A stretch of DNA of 30,288 nt from Desulfobacterales bacterium (GCA_022013615.1 JAKLQB010000026.1:1-30288); one strand, 5' to 3'; counted from the stretch's first letter, positions 7,518 to 15,428 are shown. Notes: generated by a model not told the origin, from the letters alone. Program-made: numbers and translations.

Positions 7518-7859
7518 TTGAGGGATAGGGCAGTAAGGGTGCGGGTGCCGAGACGGTGGGTGTTACTGAAAAGACTACGCGCAAACGGCCCAATGAGTGT
7601 GCGCGCTCTGGCAAGAGCTGTAGAACGTAATTATAAGAACGTTCACACAGATGTAAGGCGATTAGAGCAAATAGGGTTGATTGGCCGTACCAAAGACAAC
7701 AATTTCCCCAAGGCAACAATTGACATTGAGCTGGGTGAGATTCTAATGGTTTTAATGCCGGAAAGGGAACCTGACGATGAACTCACATTTTTCAAAACGG
7801 TAGGGGTGGCTATGGGGTATGCCGCTACCGCTGCAGCAATTCTGACTGAAGCAGAGTAA
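7518..7859 (+). CDS. Orphan HTH protein resembling HVO_A0114/COG4190 regulators, probably N-terminally truncated
   Basis: A 113-residue ORF with a clear winged helix in about residues 10-55 (LLKRLRANGPMSVRALARAV, then NYKNVHTDVRRLEQIGLIGR). This is typical of the HVO_A0114/COG4190 family, many of which act as antitoxins or autoregulators. Full-length members carry roughly 50 residues before the helix. Here a TAA lies immediately before the first possible start (TTG 7518), so the N-terminus is missing or lost; GTG 7539, GTG 7545 and GTG 7560 are alternatives. The last 30 residues (from about MPEREPDD, ending in an Ala-rich tail) do not look like the family. No toxin-like partner follows. It may be a decayed gene; any function is unproven. 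Confidence 0.5.
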   Translation: MRDRAVRVRVPRRWVLLKRLRANGPMSVRALARAVERNYKNVHTDVRRLEQIGLIGRTKDNNFPKATIDIELGEILMVLMPEREPDDELTFFKTVGVAMGYAATAAAILTEAE

Positions 7860-8348
7860 AACGGGTCGGGCGCAGCTAAAGAGGTGAATTAAGACCGGAT
7901 GTACCATGAGACTATCGAACCATCTATATTCTTTAAAACGCATTCACTTATAACCACTTTCCACATCTGATGAATTAATAGCCGTACTGAGGTTTTTTAA
8001 AAAAGCAGGGTACTGCTTTTGAGCTTCATGGAATACCCAGGGGCCAGGACCCATCAGCAAAAGGAGGTTCTCAGATATGAGAGTCAGAATGGACTCGGCT
8101 GATACAGCTCACCCGAATATTGTCTTCGCCTATTGACCAAACCTCCTCTCAGCAGTTTATTTCCTTTTCAAAAACCAAAGTAGCCTCTTTGCCTAACTTG
8201 TGTCCGCAATAGACCGGGGGGTATGGGCAAAAGAATAAGGAGGACTCCTGCGATGTGCTGTGTAAGCTTATTGATCCTATTTAGCCTAAGGGTGAAATCA
8301 TAGCGTACCCAATTTTCTAACACAAATTAGGTGATATTAGTTTTGTTC
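7860..8348. other. Intergenic stretch without a recognisable gene, apart from one mini-ORF
   Basis: No long ORF is convincing here. The notable structure is AGGAGGTT (8062-8069) and its exact reverse complement AACCTCCT (8140-8147), which bracket a 19-codon ORF listed separately. If transcribed, the pairing could hide that ORF's ribosome site. A GGGCCAGGACCC-like local palindrome lies at about 8041-8052. I see no tRNA, riboswitch or CRISPR. Confidence 0.4.
8077..8136 (+). CDS. Possible 19-residue peptide ORF with strong ribosome site
   Basis: ATG 8077 follows AAAAGGAGG with good spacing and reads 19 codons (MRVRMDSADTAHPNIVFAY) to TGA at 8134-8136. The ribosome site is one arm of an 8-bp inverted repeat whose other arm lies just after the stop. 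I do not recognise the peptide. It could be a leader peptide, a remnant or chance. Confidence 0.25.
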   Translation: MRVRMDSADTAHPNIVFAY

Positions 8349-8398
8349 TTGACAAATTTAAAAAATAGGCATACAGGTATGAACGTCAACAGGTATGA
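8343..8398 (+). promoter_or_regulatory. Putative promoter and operator region of the second GntR gene
   Basis: TTGACA (8349-8354) with 17-bp spacing gives a poor -10 (TACAGG, 8372-8377). TTGT-N5-ACAA (8343-8355) overlaps the -35 box. ACAGGTATGA is repeated exactly at 8373-8382 and 8389-8398, 16 bp apart, over and just after the -10 position. This layout suggests autorepression by the GntR protein encoded next. Confidence 0.4.
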
Positions 8399-8466
8399 TA
8401 TATTTTTAGGATAATAAATATAAAGAATTACACGTCAAGACAAAGGATTGGAAAAGGATACTAACA

Positions 8467-9198
8467 GTGAGAAATGATACCATTAAACGAAATACAACTG
8501 CCGAATTGGTAATCGAGAAGGTTCTGAACATGATAACGGATGGGGAACTAAAAGTAGGAGACACACTGCCTTCAGCACAGAAATTGGCTGAAATTTTCGG
8601 TGTTGGTAGATCATCCATCAGAGAGGCTGTCAGAGCCCTCAGTGTTTTGGGATATTTGGAGATCCTGCCGGGAAAAGGGACATTTGTTAGGCAGGATGCA
8701 TCGTTCGAGAAATTATCTGTTAACAACCGGTTGATGAATGTTCTGGAGTCTGGACCTATATTTGACATTATGGAAACAAGAGAGTGTCTTGAGTGCAAAT
8801 GTGCAGAGCTGGCCGCCGTTAGAGCAGCTCCGACACAGCAGAAAAAAATGGAACATTTCATCAAAATAATGCAAGACAATCGATCTGATTTAGAGACCAT
8901 AAGCAAGGCTGATTTGGAATTTCACCTAACACTTGCCGAAGCCACCAATAATGATGTGATTTATGAAATAATGAAGCTCTTAATTAAAAAAGTAGAGTTT
9001 TATGCTGATAAATTTTGGGCCACCCTGCCTAAAGCAAGGGAAAAGGCAATTTCTACAGTTAATCAAGTCTTTTATCATGTGGTTAAAGGTGACAGTGAAA
9101 AAGCGGCCCAGAGCATGCGTGAGCATTTAGAATTGGTTAAAGATAAGCTAAAAGATGTGATGTCGGAAGATGTTGTGCAAACAAATCAAAAGTCATGA
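8467..9198 (+). CDS. GntR-family (FadR/FCD) transcriptional regulator
   Basis: A 243-residue protein with an N-terminal GntR winged helix (about residues 10-78: GELKVGDTLPSAQKLAEIFG, then GRSSIREAVRALSVLGYLEI, then wing GKGTFV) and a C-terminal FCD domain containing D-x3-H (DLEFHLTLAEATNN). The start is GTG at 8467 behind AAGGA. FCD regulators usually respond to carboxylates or amino acids. Only 18 bp separate it from the AOR gene, so the two are probably co-transcribed and it likely controls the island downstream. It differs from the GntR protein at the left edge. The ligand is inferred to be an island substrate or intermediate. Confidence 0.9.
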   Translation: MRNDTIKRNTTAELVIEKVLNMITDGELKVGDTLPSAQKLAEIFGVGRSSIREAVRALSVLGYLEILPGKGTFVRQDASFEKLSVNNRLMNVLESGPIFDIMETRECLECKCAELAAVRAAPTQQKKMEHFIKIMQDNRSDLETISKADLEFHLTLAEATNNDVIYEIMKLLIKKVEFYADKFWATLPKAREKAISTVNQVFYHVVKGDSEKAAQSMREHLELVKDKLKDVMSEDVVQTNQKS

Positions 9199-9216
9199 TA
9201 GTAAAGGAGGTTCTTT

Positions 9217-11067
9217 GTGAAGAATGGCTATTGGCAAAAACTGCTCAGGATAGATTTAACAAACAAAAAAATACTAGTCGAACCCATAGCGGAGGAAGAC
9301 CTTAGACGGTTCATCGGAGGCGCCGGTCTGGCAGCTGAAATTCTTCGCAGGGAGGTCCCAGCCAAGATAGCCCCTTACGACCCTAAAAACCTTGTTATTT
9401 TCGGGACAGGCCCTTTTCAGGGGCCGGCTATACCGGGGGGGGCGAAATTCAGCATTGCCGGGATATCTCCTGTAACGGGCACTTTCGGCGACACGGCTGC
9501 CGGAGCGGGCTGGGGTCCTGCATTAAAGGATGCCGGCTATGACATGCTGGTGATTCAAGGTGCTTCTGAAAAACCGGTATACCTTCATATTGTAGATGAT
9601 CGCATTGATATCAATAACGCTTCTCATCTGTCGGGAATGGATACGTATGAAACGATAGATGCGATTCACACAGAGACGGGGGATCGAAAATTAAGCATCG
9701 CCGCCATTGGACCGGCAGGAGAAAAGCAGGTCGCCATTGCATGTGTCGTTGTCGATAAACACAGTTTTGCGGGGCGATGCGGCATGGGTGCCGTCATGGG
9801 TTCCAAGGGTCTGAAGGCCATAGCCGTCAGGGGGACTCAAAAACCTGAAATGAATGAACCCGATAAGGCCAAGGAACTGATAAAACATTACCAGCGTCAA
9901 ATCTCGGATGAAGTGAAGGAGAATGGGTTCAGAGAGCATGGTACCCCCGGACTATGCGAAACGGCAGAAGGATTGGGAGATATGCCGATCAAGTACTGGG
10001 AAGGGGATGTCTGGCCAGAGGGGGCAAAGAGACTGGGAGCCCCAAACTTCACGGAGATTCTCAACGCGAAACCGTATCCATGCAAGTTCTGCCCTGTTGG
10101 GTGTCACAGAAACATCAAGATTACAGACCCTATCGAATATGCTCAGGAAGGGATTGGGCCGGAATACGAGACGTTGGGGATGATGGGTACTAATCTGCTC
10201 ATTGACGACCCGAAAGCTGTCGCCAAGGGCAATGATATGGCAAATAGATTGGGGCTTGATACGATCTCCGCCGGAGCGATGGTTGGCTTTGCCATAGAGT
10301 GCTTTGAAAAAGGATGGGTCACTGCTGAGGACACGGATGGATTAGAGCTCAAATGGGGTGACCCACGGACACTTTTCTCGTTGGTGGAGCAGATAGGGAA
10401 AAAGGAAGGTTTTGGGGCAATATTTTCGGAAGGAACATTGGGTGCGGCAAAGAAGATCAGCCCAGAGGCGGTTGAAATTGTAGCCCATTGCAAAGGGCTG
10501 GACTTACCATCTCATGACGCCAGGTCATGCATCTCCCTGGCGCCGACCTATGCTACCGGCACCAGAGGAGCCTGCCACTTCAGGGGTGGGTGTGAGGATG
10601 TAGAGATGGGAGGGTTTTTCATACCTGAGATCGGCATAAAGGAAGGGATGGTGAAGTTTTTTGAAAAAGAAAATCAGAGTCTCCTGGCAGCCAAATGCCA
10701 GGATTATTTTGCCCTTCTCAACTCACTGGTTCTCTGTGCCTTTATGGTCGATGGCGGAAATATGACCTTTTCAGAGGTTAGGGAGCTTTTCAACGCCGTC
10801 ACGGGATGGGATTATTCTATCGAAGATCTAATTGATGCCGGTGAGCGGATTTTTACCGTTCAGCGACTCATAAACAATCGGGATGGATATAGTGCCAGCA
10901 CGGATGTGTTGCCGAAGAAAATGTCCCAGGCTGCAAAAGAGGTGTTCAGGGCCGGTAAAGTGCCGCCTTTTAAAGAGTTAATGGAGGATTACTACAATCT
11001 GAGGGGGTGGGATGAAAACGGTGAACCGAGCCAAGGAACCCTGGATCGGTTAGGTTTGATAAAATAA
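9217..11067 (+). CDS. Aldehyde:ferredoxin oxidoreductase family protein (tungstopterin)
   Basis: A 616-residue AOR-family enzyme, normal in length. Members oxidise aldehydes to carboxylates with ferredoxin, using a tungsten bis-pterin cofactor and one [4Fe-4S] cluster. The cluster ligands are visible: C289, C292 and C296 (CKFCPVGC), with C507 (LNSLVLCAF) as the fourth. Other marks are the N-terminal opening GYWQKLLRIDLT, the pterin-binding region with GRCGMGAVMGSKGLKAIAVRG, GPEYETLG, and a HDARS segment in domain 3. The start is GTG at 9217 behind AAAGGAGG. A MoaD/ThiS-like gene follows, a common AOR neighbour. No NAD-dependent aldehyde dehydrogenase is present here, so it may oxidise 2-oxoglutarate semialdehyde from hydroxyproline. 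That substrate is an inference; other aldehydes or 2-oxoacids are possible. Confidence 0.93.
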   Translation: MKNGYWQKLLRIDLTNKKILVEPIAEEDLRRFIGGAGLAAEILRREVPAKIAPYDPKNLVIFGTGPFQGPAIPGGAKFSIAGISPVTGTFGDTAAGAGWGPALKDAGYDMLVIQGASEKPVYLHIVDDRIDINNASHLSGMDTYETIDAIHTETGDRKLSIAAIGPAGEKQVAIACVVVDKHSFAGRCGMGAVMGSKGLKAIAVRGTQKPEMNEPDKAKELIKHYQRQISDEVKENGFREHGTPGLCETAEGLGDMPIKYWEGDVWPEGAKRLGAPNFTEILNAKPYPCKFCPVGCHRNIKITDPIEYAQEGIGPEYETLGMMGTNLLIDDPKAVAKGNDMANRLGLDTISAGAMVGFAIECFEKGWVTAEDTDGLELKWGDPRTLFSLVEQIGKKEGFGAIFSEGTLGAAKKISPEAVEIVAHCKGLDLPSHDARSCISLAPTYATGTRGACHFRGGCEDVEMGGFFIPEIGIKEGMVKFFEKENQSLLAAKCQDYFALLNSLVLCAFMVDGGNMTFSEVRELFNAVTGWDYSIEDLIDAGERIFTVQRLINNRDGYSASTDVLPKKMSQAAKEVFRAGKVPPFKELMEDYYNLRGWDENGEPSQGTLDRLGLIK

Positions 11068-11179
11068 GTAAATTTCCCTTTATTAACCCATCAGTTCTCT
11101 CGATAAGTAGTCTACCAGTAATAACATCGAGAATCAGTCCGGCTGGAAACATAAAACCTTATCCACAGGAGAAAAGGTT

Positions 11180-11419
11180 TTGCCGATTGAAGTTAATGTT
11201 AAACTTGGTTCAACGTTTTCAAAATATACGGAAAATCTGGCTGATGGCAAAGCCACGGTAAAAGAGGGGGCCACTGTACGGGATTTGGTCAAAGAGGTCA
11301 TTTTGCCCCTCAAATTAGTTAGATTAATCTTTATTAATGGAAAACAGGGAGCGCTCGAAAGCATATTATCCGAAGGTGACACCGTTTTTTTCCTCCCTCC
11401 AGCCATTGGGGGTGGATAA
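11180..11419 (+). CDS. MoaD/ThiS-like ubiquitin-fold sulfur carrier
   Basis: A 79-residue beta-grasp protein of usual MoaD length. It has a hydrophobic core with KEGATVRDLV, FINGKQG and LSEGDTVFFLPPAIGGG, and ends in the glycine tail needed for thiocarboxylate formation. The tail is GGG rather than the usual GG. The start is TTG at 11180 behind an AGGAG site; no ATG is better placed. MoaD-like proteins donate sulfur to the pterin dithiolene. Homologues beside AOR genes are thought to serve tungstopterin assembly for that enzyme, so this one probably matures the AOR encoded upstream. No MoaE or MoeB partner is in the window. Confidence 0.85.
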   Translation: MPIEVNVKLGSTFSKYTENLADGKATVKEGATVRDLVKEVILPLKLVRLIFINGKQGALESILSEGDTVFFLPPAIGGG

Positions 11420-11527
11420 TTGATTTACAATATATTTAGATTCCGTATAAAAATAGACAAATAGCCGTTCACAGAATTAGAGATTTGGGATGAGCTTTTA
11501 ACGAAACGTATTTTGTCGATTTTGCTT

Positions 11528-12619
11528 ATTTCTACACATTAGTTCCCGGTTAGGTATTTGCATAACATCTTTAATTCCCATGATTTTCAAAGTTTGATCC
11601 GACTATACCACTGCTGGCGATGCGGATTTCACTCTTTATCTTGATGCGAAGCCCCCAACCCTTTTTATGCTGACTTTTTCGTTGTGCTGCTCACGGCAAT
11701 AAATGGCAAGCAGCAAGTAAGTAATCAGTCCGGCTAGTATTTGGACCATTAAGCCATACTCGCTTCTGGCAATCAGATGGTAGCTTTTGAGGTGGCGTTT
11801 CCACCAAGCAAAGAATTTCTCTATGTCCCATCTGAGCTTGTAAATGAGAGCAATTTGCTCTGCTGTTAGGTCATAACGAGTTGTGGCAACCCAGTATCTG
11901 GGGCCATCGACGGTATATCCCACCAGTCTAAGAGGCTTTTTGGTCTGATTGACTCCGGGAGTACCCAACAAAACAATCGCATCATAGAAGATGTTGCTGT
12001 CTGGATTGATTTCTTTGGCTCCTTTTCTGTAGTCAGCCCAGTGCATTGAAAGACATGCATCGATCAAGGAACCGTCGATGCCTATGAGATCTCCAAGCTC
12101 ATCATGGTCTTTTGGCAGGACGTCGAGAGCCTCGCTCTGCAGGTTTTGGTATATATGCACAAGCTGTTCAAGTCCTCGGGAGTTGATGGCTTCTCCAAAA
12201 CTGCTTTTTTTGATTCCCTTTTCTGGGGCGATGACGTCACGGGCAAAACCATCTTCTTCGAGGACCTGAAGGAGATGTTGGGCGGACGTATGCTCTTCGA
12301 GATGGAAGAAGATAAGTGCCTTGAGTTGATCTTCAAAAGTCATTTTCAAAGGCCTGTGTCCTTGCGCCTCCAATGGCGGCATTGCGATCATGGCCTTTTG
12401 AATAGGCTGGTATAATTGGCAAAAAGACGGTGCCTTTAGGGAACTTAGGTGATTGAGGGTGTAAGGCATTTTGTAACCCCTTGTAATCATTAGAGATACA
12501 AAATTTTCGCCCACACCCTAATCGAAATGTCAAGCAAAAATTGACTTAAGCCATTAATTTTCCTGTTGTTTTCGCCAAACCGTATGCAATTTCCTAACCG
12601 GAAATTACTGATTTCTACA
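11528..12619 (-). mobile_element. IS4-type insertion sequence, internally deleted, with 9-bp target duplication
   Basis: The element spans 11537-12610 (1074 bp). Its ends are inverted repeats matching 23 of 30 positions: CATTAGTTCCCGGTTAGG inward from 11537 and CAGTAATTTCCGGTTAGG inward from 12610. ATTTCTACA flanks both ends exactly (11528-11536 and 12611-12619), a 9-bp target duplication within the range normal for IS4 elements. The element lies between the MoaD-like gene and the DapA-family gene. It is shorter than intact members because the transposase gene has an internal deletion. Confidence 0.85.
11571..12469 (-). pseudogene. IS4-family transposase, broken by internal deletion and frameshift
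   Basis: The reading frame starts best at ATG 12469 (MPYTLNHLSSL). It shows the IS4 core with the first catalytic Asp in LIGIDGSLIDACLSMHWADY and the C-terminal catalytic Glu in KLRWDIEKFFAWWKRH. Between DYRKGAK and NPDSNIFYDA (junction near 12010-12016) the section that should carry the second catalytic Asp (DRGY region) is missing, an in-frame loss I estimate at about 70 residues. Near 11650 a one-base loss in a G-run shifts the frame: the open frame stops at 11636, while the family-like tail LRIKIKSEIR continues in another frame to TAA at 11571. The protein should be inactive. The deletion size comes from memory of family members. Confidence 0.85.
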
Positions 12620-13157
12620 GCAAGTTATGCAATCGATAATGTATTGATGTGAGAAATTACCCGAGCATTGACCACGTAATTATGGCCATGAACCGATGGT
12701 TTTTACACATTTAGGGCAAGGGAAGTGCCCATTTTTGTGAAAGGCTGATATCGCAGAGTCATTGAGGCAGGAAGGCTTTTAAGGGAAGGCGAAATAAGGC
12801 AAGGCATAACTTCTTATAAAAGCAGAATAAATCGAAAAAATGCTTTTAAGAAAAAGTAGGGATTCACAAAAAGGGGCGATTAAAAAATTCACCTCACCCC
12901 CTTTTTGGGGAGATCAAAACATGGGTCTAAACGAGAAAATACAAGGCTTAACCATTTGTAATTACAAGAAATATTGAGGTGGAGGTGAATTAACTTTGAG
13001 ACAGCCTAAAATTACCAAGAAATTCAGTGTGTTATGAATTTTGTGATGGACTGATAGGCAAAAGAAAGGAGGTGAATAAAGAAAAATCAGTCAGAAACAG
13101 GTGGTTGAGATTAGAAAAAACTTGGTTGAAAAATAAAATTGAAAGGAGGGAATTACC
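12620..13157. other. Long untranslated leader or intergenic region upstream of the DapA-family gene
   Basis: No convincing gene is seen. It contains AAAAAGGGG (12868-12876) pairing with CCCCTTTTT (12898-12906), a possible terminator or attenuator, then a 12-bp palindrome at 12956-12967. Two ribosome-site-like GGAGGTGAAT sequences follow (about 12980 and 13068), each able to start only a very short ORF. The second of these ORFs (GTG 13072, 29 codons, basic) ends in a TGA overlapping the ATG of the next gene, but its spacing to the ribosome site is too short to be credible. Confidence 0.4.
12956..12967. promoter_or_regulatory. 12-bp palindrome TTGTAATTACAA, candidate GntR operator
   Basis: A perfect palindrome with TTGT and ACAA half-sites, the type of dyad bound by FadR-subfamily GntR regulators. 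It lies about 190 bp before the catabolic operon. A related TTGT-N5-ACAA lies at the promoter of the GntR gene (8343-8355). Assigning it to that regulator is an inference. Confidence 0.35.
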
Positions 13158-14030
13158 ATGAAAGAACTTAAAGGGATCTGCGCCGCGTTGTGTACACCAT
13201 TTACGGAGGACGGTGAAACAGTTGATGAACAAGCATTGAAAGACCACATCGATTCCATGTTGGAAGCCGGGGTTCACATTATTTTAGTTTGTGGCGGGAC
13301 CGGTGAATTTGCTTATTTGCGGCCTGAGGAAAGAAAAAGAATTGCCGAGATTGCTTCAAAACATATCAATGGTAGAGCCGGCTTTATGGTGCAAACGTCG
13401 GCCATCAACACAGCCGACGCTGTCGAGTACGCCCAGCACGCTGAAGGGGTCGGTGCAGATTGTTTGCTTATTTTGCCGCCTTATTTTGAAGGACCTGACA
13501 GTGAAGGGGTCTATTATCACTATGAAAAGATAGCTGAAGCGATTACGATTCCGATCATGGTTTATAACATTCCGGTACATTCAGGATTCGACATTACGCC
13601 GGGATTTTTTATGCGCCTGATGGAGATCGATAATATCCAATACATTAAAGACAGCACCGGTGATCTTATTCGAATCCAGGAACTGGTTGCAACCGGGGCA
13701 AAAATATTTAATGGAGGAGATCCCATCGCTTTCTTTAGCCTGCTGGCTGGATGTCCCGGGTGTGTATGGGGAGCGCCCAATGCCATGCCAAGGGAAGCAG
13801 TCGCTCTTTACAACTATGTGACGTCGGGGAAACTCGAGGATGCAAGGGAACTCTGGATGCGGATGTTTCCTGCCAATCTGTTTTTCTGGACCCATGTATA
13901 CAATGCGTCGGTTAAAGCAGCGACAAATCTATCAGGGAGAAAAGTAGGCCCTTGTCGCAAGCCCGTTCAACCCTTAACTGATTCTGAAATGATTGAATTG
14001 AAAGAGGCTTTGAAGCCTTTGGGCCTATGA
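13158..14030 (+). CDS. DapA/NAL-superfamily lyase, probable 1-pyrroline-4-hydroxy-2-carboxylate deaminase
   Basis: A 290-residue Schiff-base aldolase-fold protein of normal length. Family residues are visible: GGTGEF (46-51), catalytic Tyr136 in VYNIP and Schiff-base Lys164 in YIKDSTGD. The ATG at 13158 follows GAAAGGAGGG. The superfamily includes dihydrodipicolinate synthase, sugar-acid lyases and the deaminase that turns pyrroline-4-hydroxy-2-carboxylate into 2-oxoglutarate semialdehyde. The next gene is a proline racemase/hydroxyproline epimerase and a D-hydroxyproline-dehydrogenase-like set follows, so the deaminase role is favoured over lysine biosynthesis. Family is certain; substrate is inferred from context. 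Confidence 0.9.
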   Translation: MKELKGICAALCTPFTEDGETVDEQALKDHIDSMLEAGVHIILVCGGTGEFAYLRPEERKRIAEIASKHINGRAGFMVQTSAINTADAVEYAQHAEGVGADCLLILPPYFEGPDSEGVYYHYEKIAEAITIPIMVYNIPVHSGFDITPGFFMRLMEIDNIQYIKDSTGDLIRIQELVATGAKIFNGGDPIAFFSLLAGCPGCVWGAPNAMPREAVALYNYVTSGKLEDARELWMRMFPANLFFWTHVYNASVKAATNLSGRKVGPCRKPVQPLTDSEMIELKEALKPLGL

Positions 14031-14138
14031 ATAGAGTTTAGAGAAGTTACCCCATTTTATTTTCCCCTTGAAATGGAAAGGTTTGAGGGGTGAAAAAAGG
14101 ATTTCACAACTTCTTTGATCAACGGGGAGGTGTCTGTT

Positions 14139-15146
14139 ATGAAGATCAGTCGAGTATTTTCAACCATTGACACGCATACAGGGGGTGAGCCCACCAGAAC
14201 CATTATTGGAGGGTTGCCTTACATACCTGGCAAAACCATTGTGGATAAAATGACTCACTTAAAGGAAAACATGGACTGGGTACGTACGGCACTCATGTTT
14301 GAGCCCCGGGGCCACAGCGTCATGTCGGGCGTCATTCTGACGGAACCTACGCATTCTGAGGCGGATATCGGTGTTATCTTTATTGAAACTGGCGGGTATC
14401 TGCCTATGTGTGGGCATGATACCATTGGTGTCAGCACAGCGCTGGTGGAAACCGGCATGGTAAAGGTAGAAGAGCCTGTCACGCGCATAACATTGGATAC
14501 CCCTGCTGGTTTGACCCGCGTGAAAGTGAATGTGGAAGATGGTGTTGCCAAATCGGTTACATTTAGAAACATTCCATCGTTTGTTATGGCCCCAGATGTC
14601 GAGGTTAATATCCCGGGATTTGGGAGCATCAGGATGGATGTAGCTTATGGAGGCAATGTTTATGCGATTCTTCCCGCCGATGCGCTGGACATTAAGATTG
14701 CTCCTGAAAGCGCCAGCGAAATTATCGCCAAGGGAAAAATTGTTAGAGATGCCGTCAACAACCAGGTTAAGATCCAGCACCCTGAAAAGGATTTTATCAA
14801 TGAATGCACCCACGTGGAATTTTACGGTGAGCCAACCCAGGCAGGTGCGCATCTTAAGAATGTCGTTTTTTTTGCTGATGGCGGTATCGATCGTTCCCCT
14901 TGTGGTACCGGCACGTCTGCCAAAGTAGCTACGCTTTGCGCAAAAGGGGAACTTAATTTGAATGAGGAATTTATACACGAAAGCATCATCGGAAGCATTT
15001 TCAGAGCAACAGCGGTCGAGGAAACCAAAGTCGGTTCCTATGATGCCATTGTTCCAGAAATCACAGGTAGTGCCCATATTATAGGAATCAATCAACTATT
15101 CATAGATCCTGATGATCCGCTCAAGAATGGCTTCCTTTTGAGCTAA
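14139..15146 (+). CDS. Proline racemase family protein, probable 4-hydroxyproline 2-epimerase
   Basis: 335 residues when started at ATG 14139, which follows GGGGAGGTG; an in-frame TTG at 14115 would add eight unlikely residues. Both catalytic cysteines are present: C91 (PMCGHDTIG) and C255 (DRSPCGTGTSA). The Cys/Cys pair indicates a racemase or epimerase; in trans-3-hydroxyproline dehydratases of this family the first is Ser or Thr. The reaction is likely trans-4-hydroxy-L-proline to cis-4-hydroxy-D-proline, with L/D-proline racemisation as the alternative. The following FAD dehydrogenase set, suited to D-hydroxyproline or D-proline, supports this. Confidence 0.9.
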   Translation: MKISRVFSTIDTHTGGEPTRTIIGGLPYIPGKTIVDKMTHLKENMDWVRTALMFEPRGHSVMSGVILTEPTHSEADIGVIFIETGGYLPMCGHDTIGVSTALVETGMVKVEEPVTRITLDTPAGLTRVKVNVEDGVAKSVTFRNIPSFVMAPDVEVNIPGFGSIRMDVAYGGNVYAILPADALDIKIAPESASEIIAKGKIVRDAVNNQVKIQHPEKDFINECTHVEFYGEPTQAGAHLKNVVFFADGGIDRSPCGTGTSAKVATLCAKGELNLNEEFIHESIIGSIFRATAVEETKVGSYDAIVPEITGSAHIIGINQLFIDPDDPLKNGFLLS

Positions 15147-15164
15147 AAGAATGGAGGGTATTTA

Positions 15165-15428
15165 GTGGAAAAATTGAGAGGGACTTTTGTTGTAATGGTT
15201 ACGCCTTTCACCCAAGATGAGCAGTTGGATGAAAAAGCCAAAGCGCTTTTTTTTAAGATGCTTCCATTGCTGAGCTATTTGGAAGAAGGCCAACTGCTTG
15301 CGAAAGTAAAAGATGCGATGAATTTGATCGGCTGTGCAGGAGGAAAACCCCGTAAACCTTTTCTACCTATCACCGAAGAACTAAAAGCAAATTTACAAAA
15401 GATGATGAGATCGGCAGGATTGCTATAG
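15165..15428 (+). pseudogene. Second DapA-family gene with large internal deletion
   Basis: An 87-codon ORF with GTG start behind GGAGGG. Its first ~25 residues (MEKLRGTFVVMVTPFTQDEQ) match the N-terminus of DapA-family lyases. The rest (MLPLLSYLEEGQLLAKVKDA, then LIGCAGGKPRKPFLPITEE and MMRSAGLL) matches the C-terminus. About 200 central residues, including the GTGE motif and the Tyr and Lys catalytic residues, are absent, and the frame is kept across the junction. It cannot be an active lyase. It sits between the epimerase and the dehydrogenase genes, where a second lyase would fit. Confidence 0.85.

Noticed and set aside
13072..13161. 29-codon basic ORF whose stop overlaps the DapA-family start
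   Set aside because: Its GTG lies inside the ribosome-site sequence, leaving no room for initiation, and the next gene has its own strong site.
14259..15095. 278-codon minus-strand ORF opposite the proline racemase gene
   Set aside because: The plus-strand frame carries both catalytic cysteine motifs of a known family; the reverse frame shows no domain.
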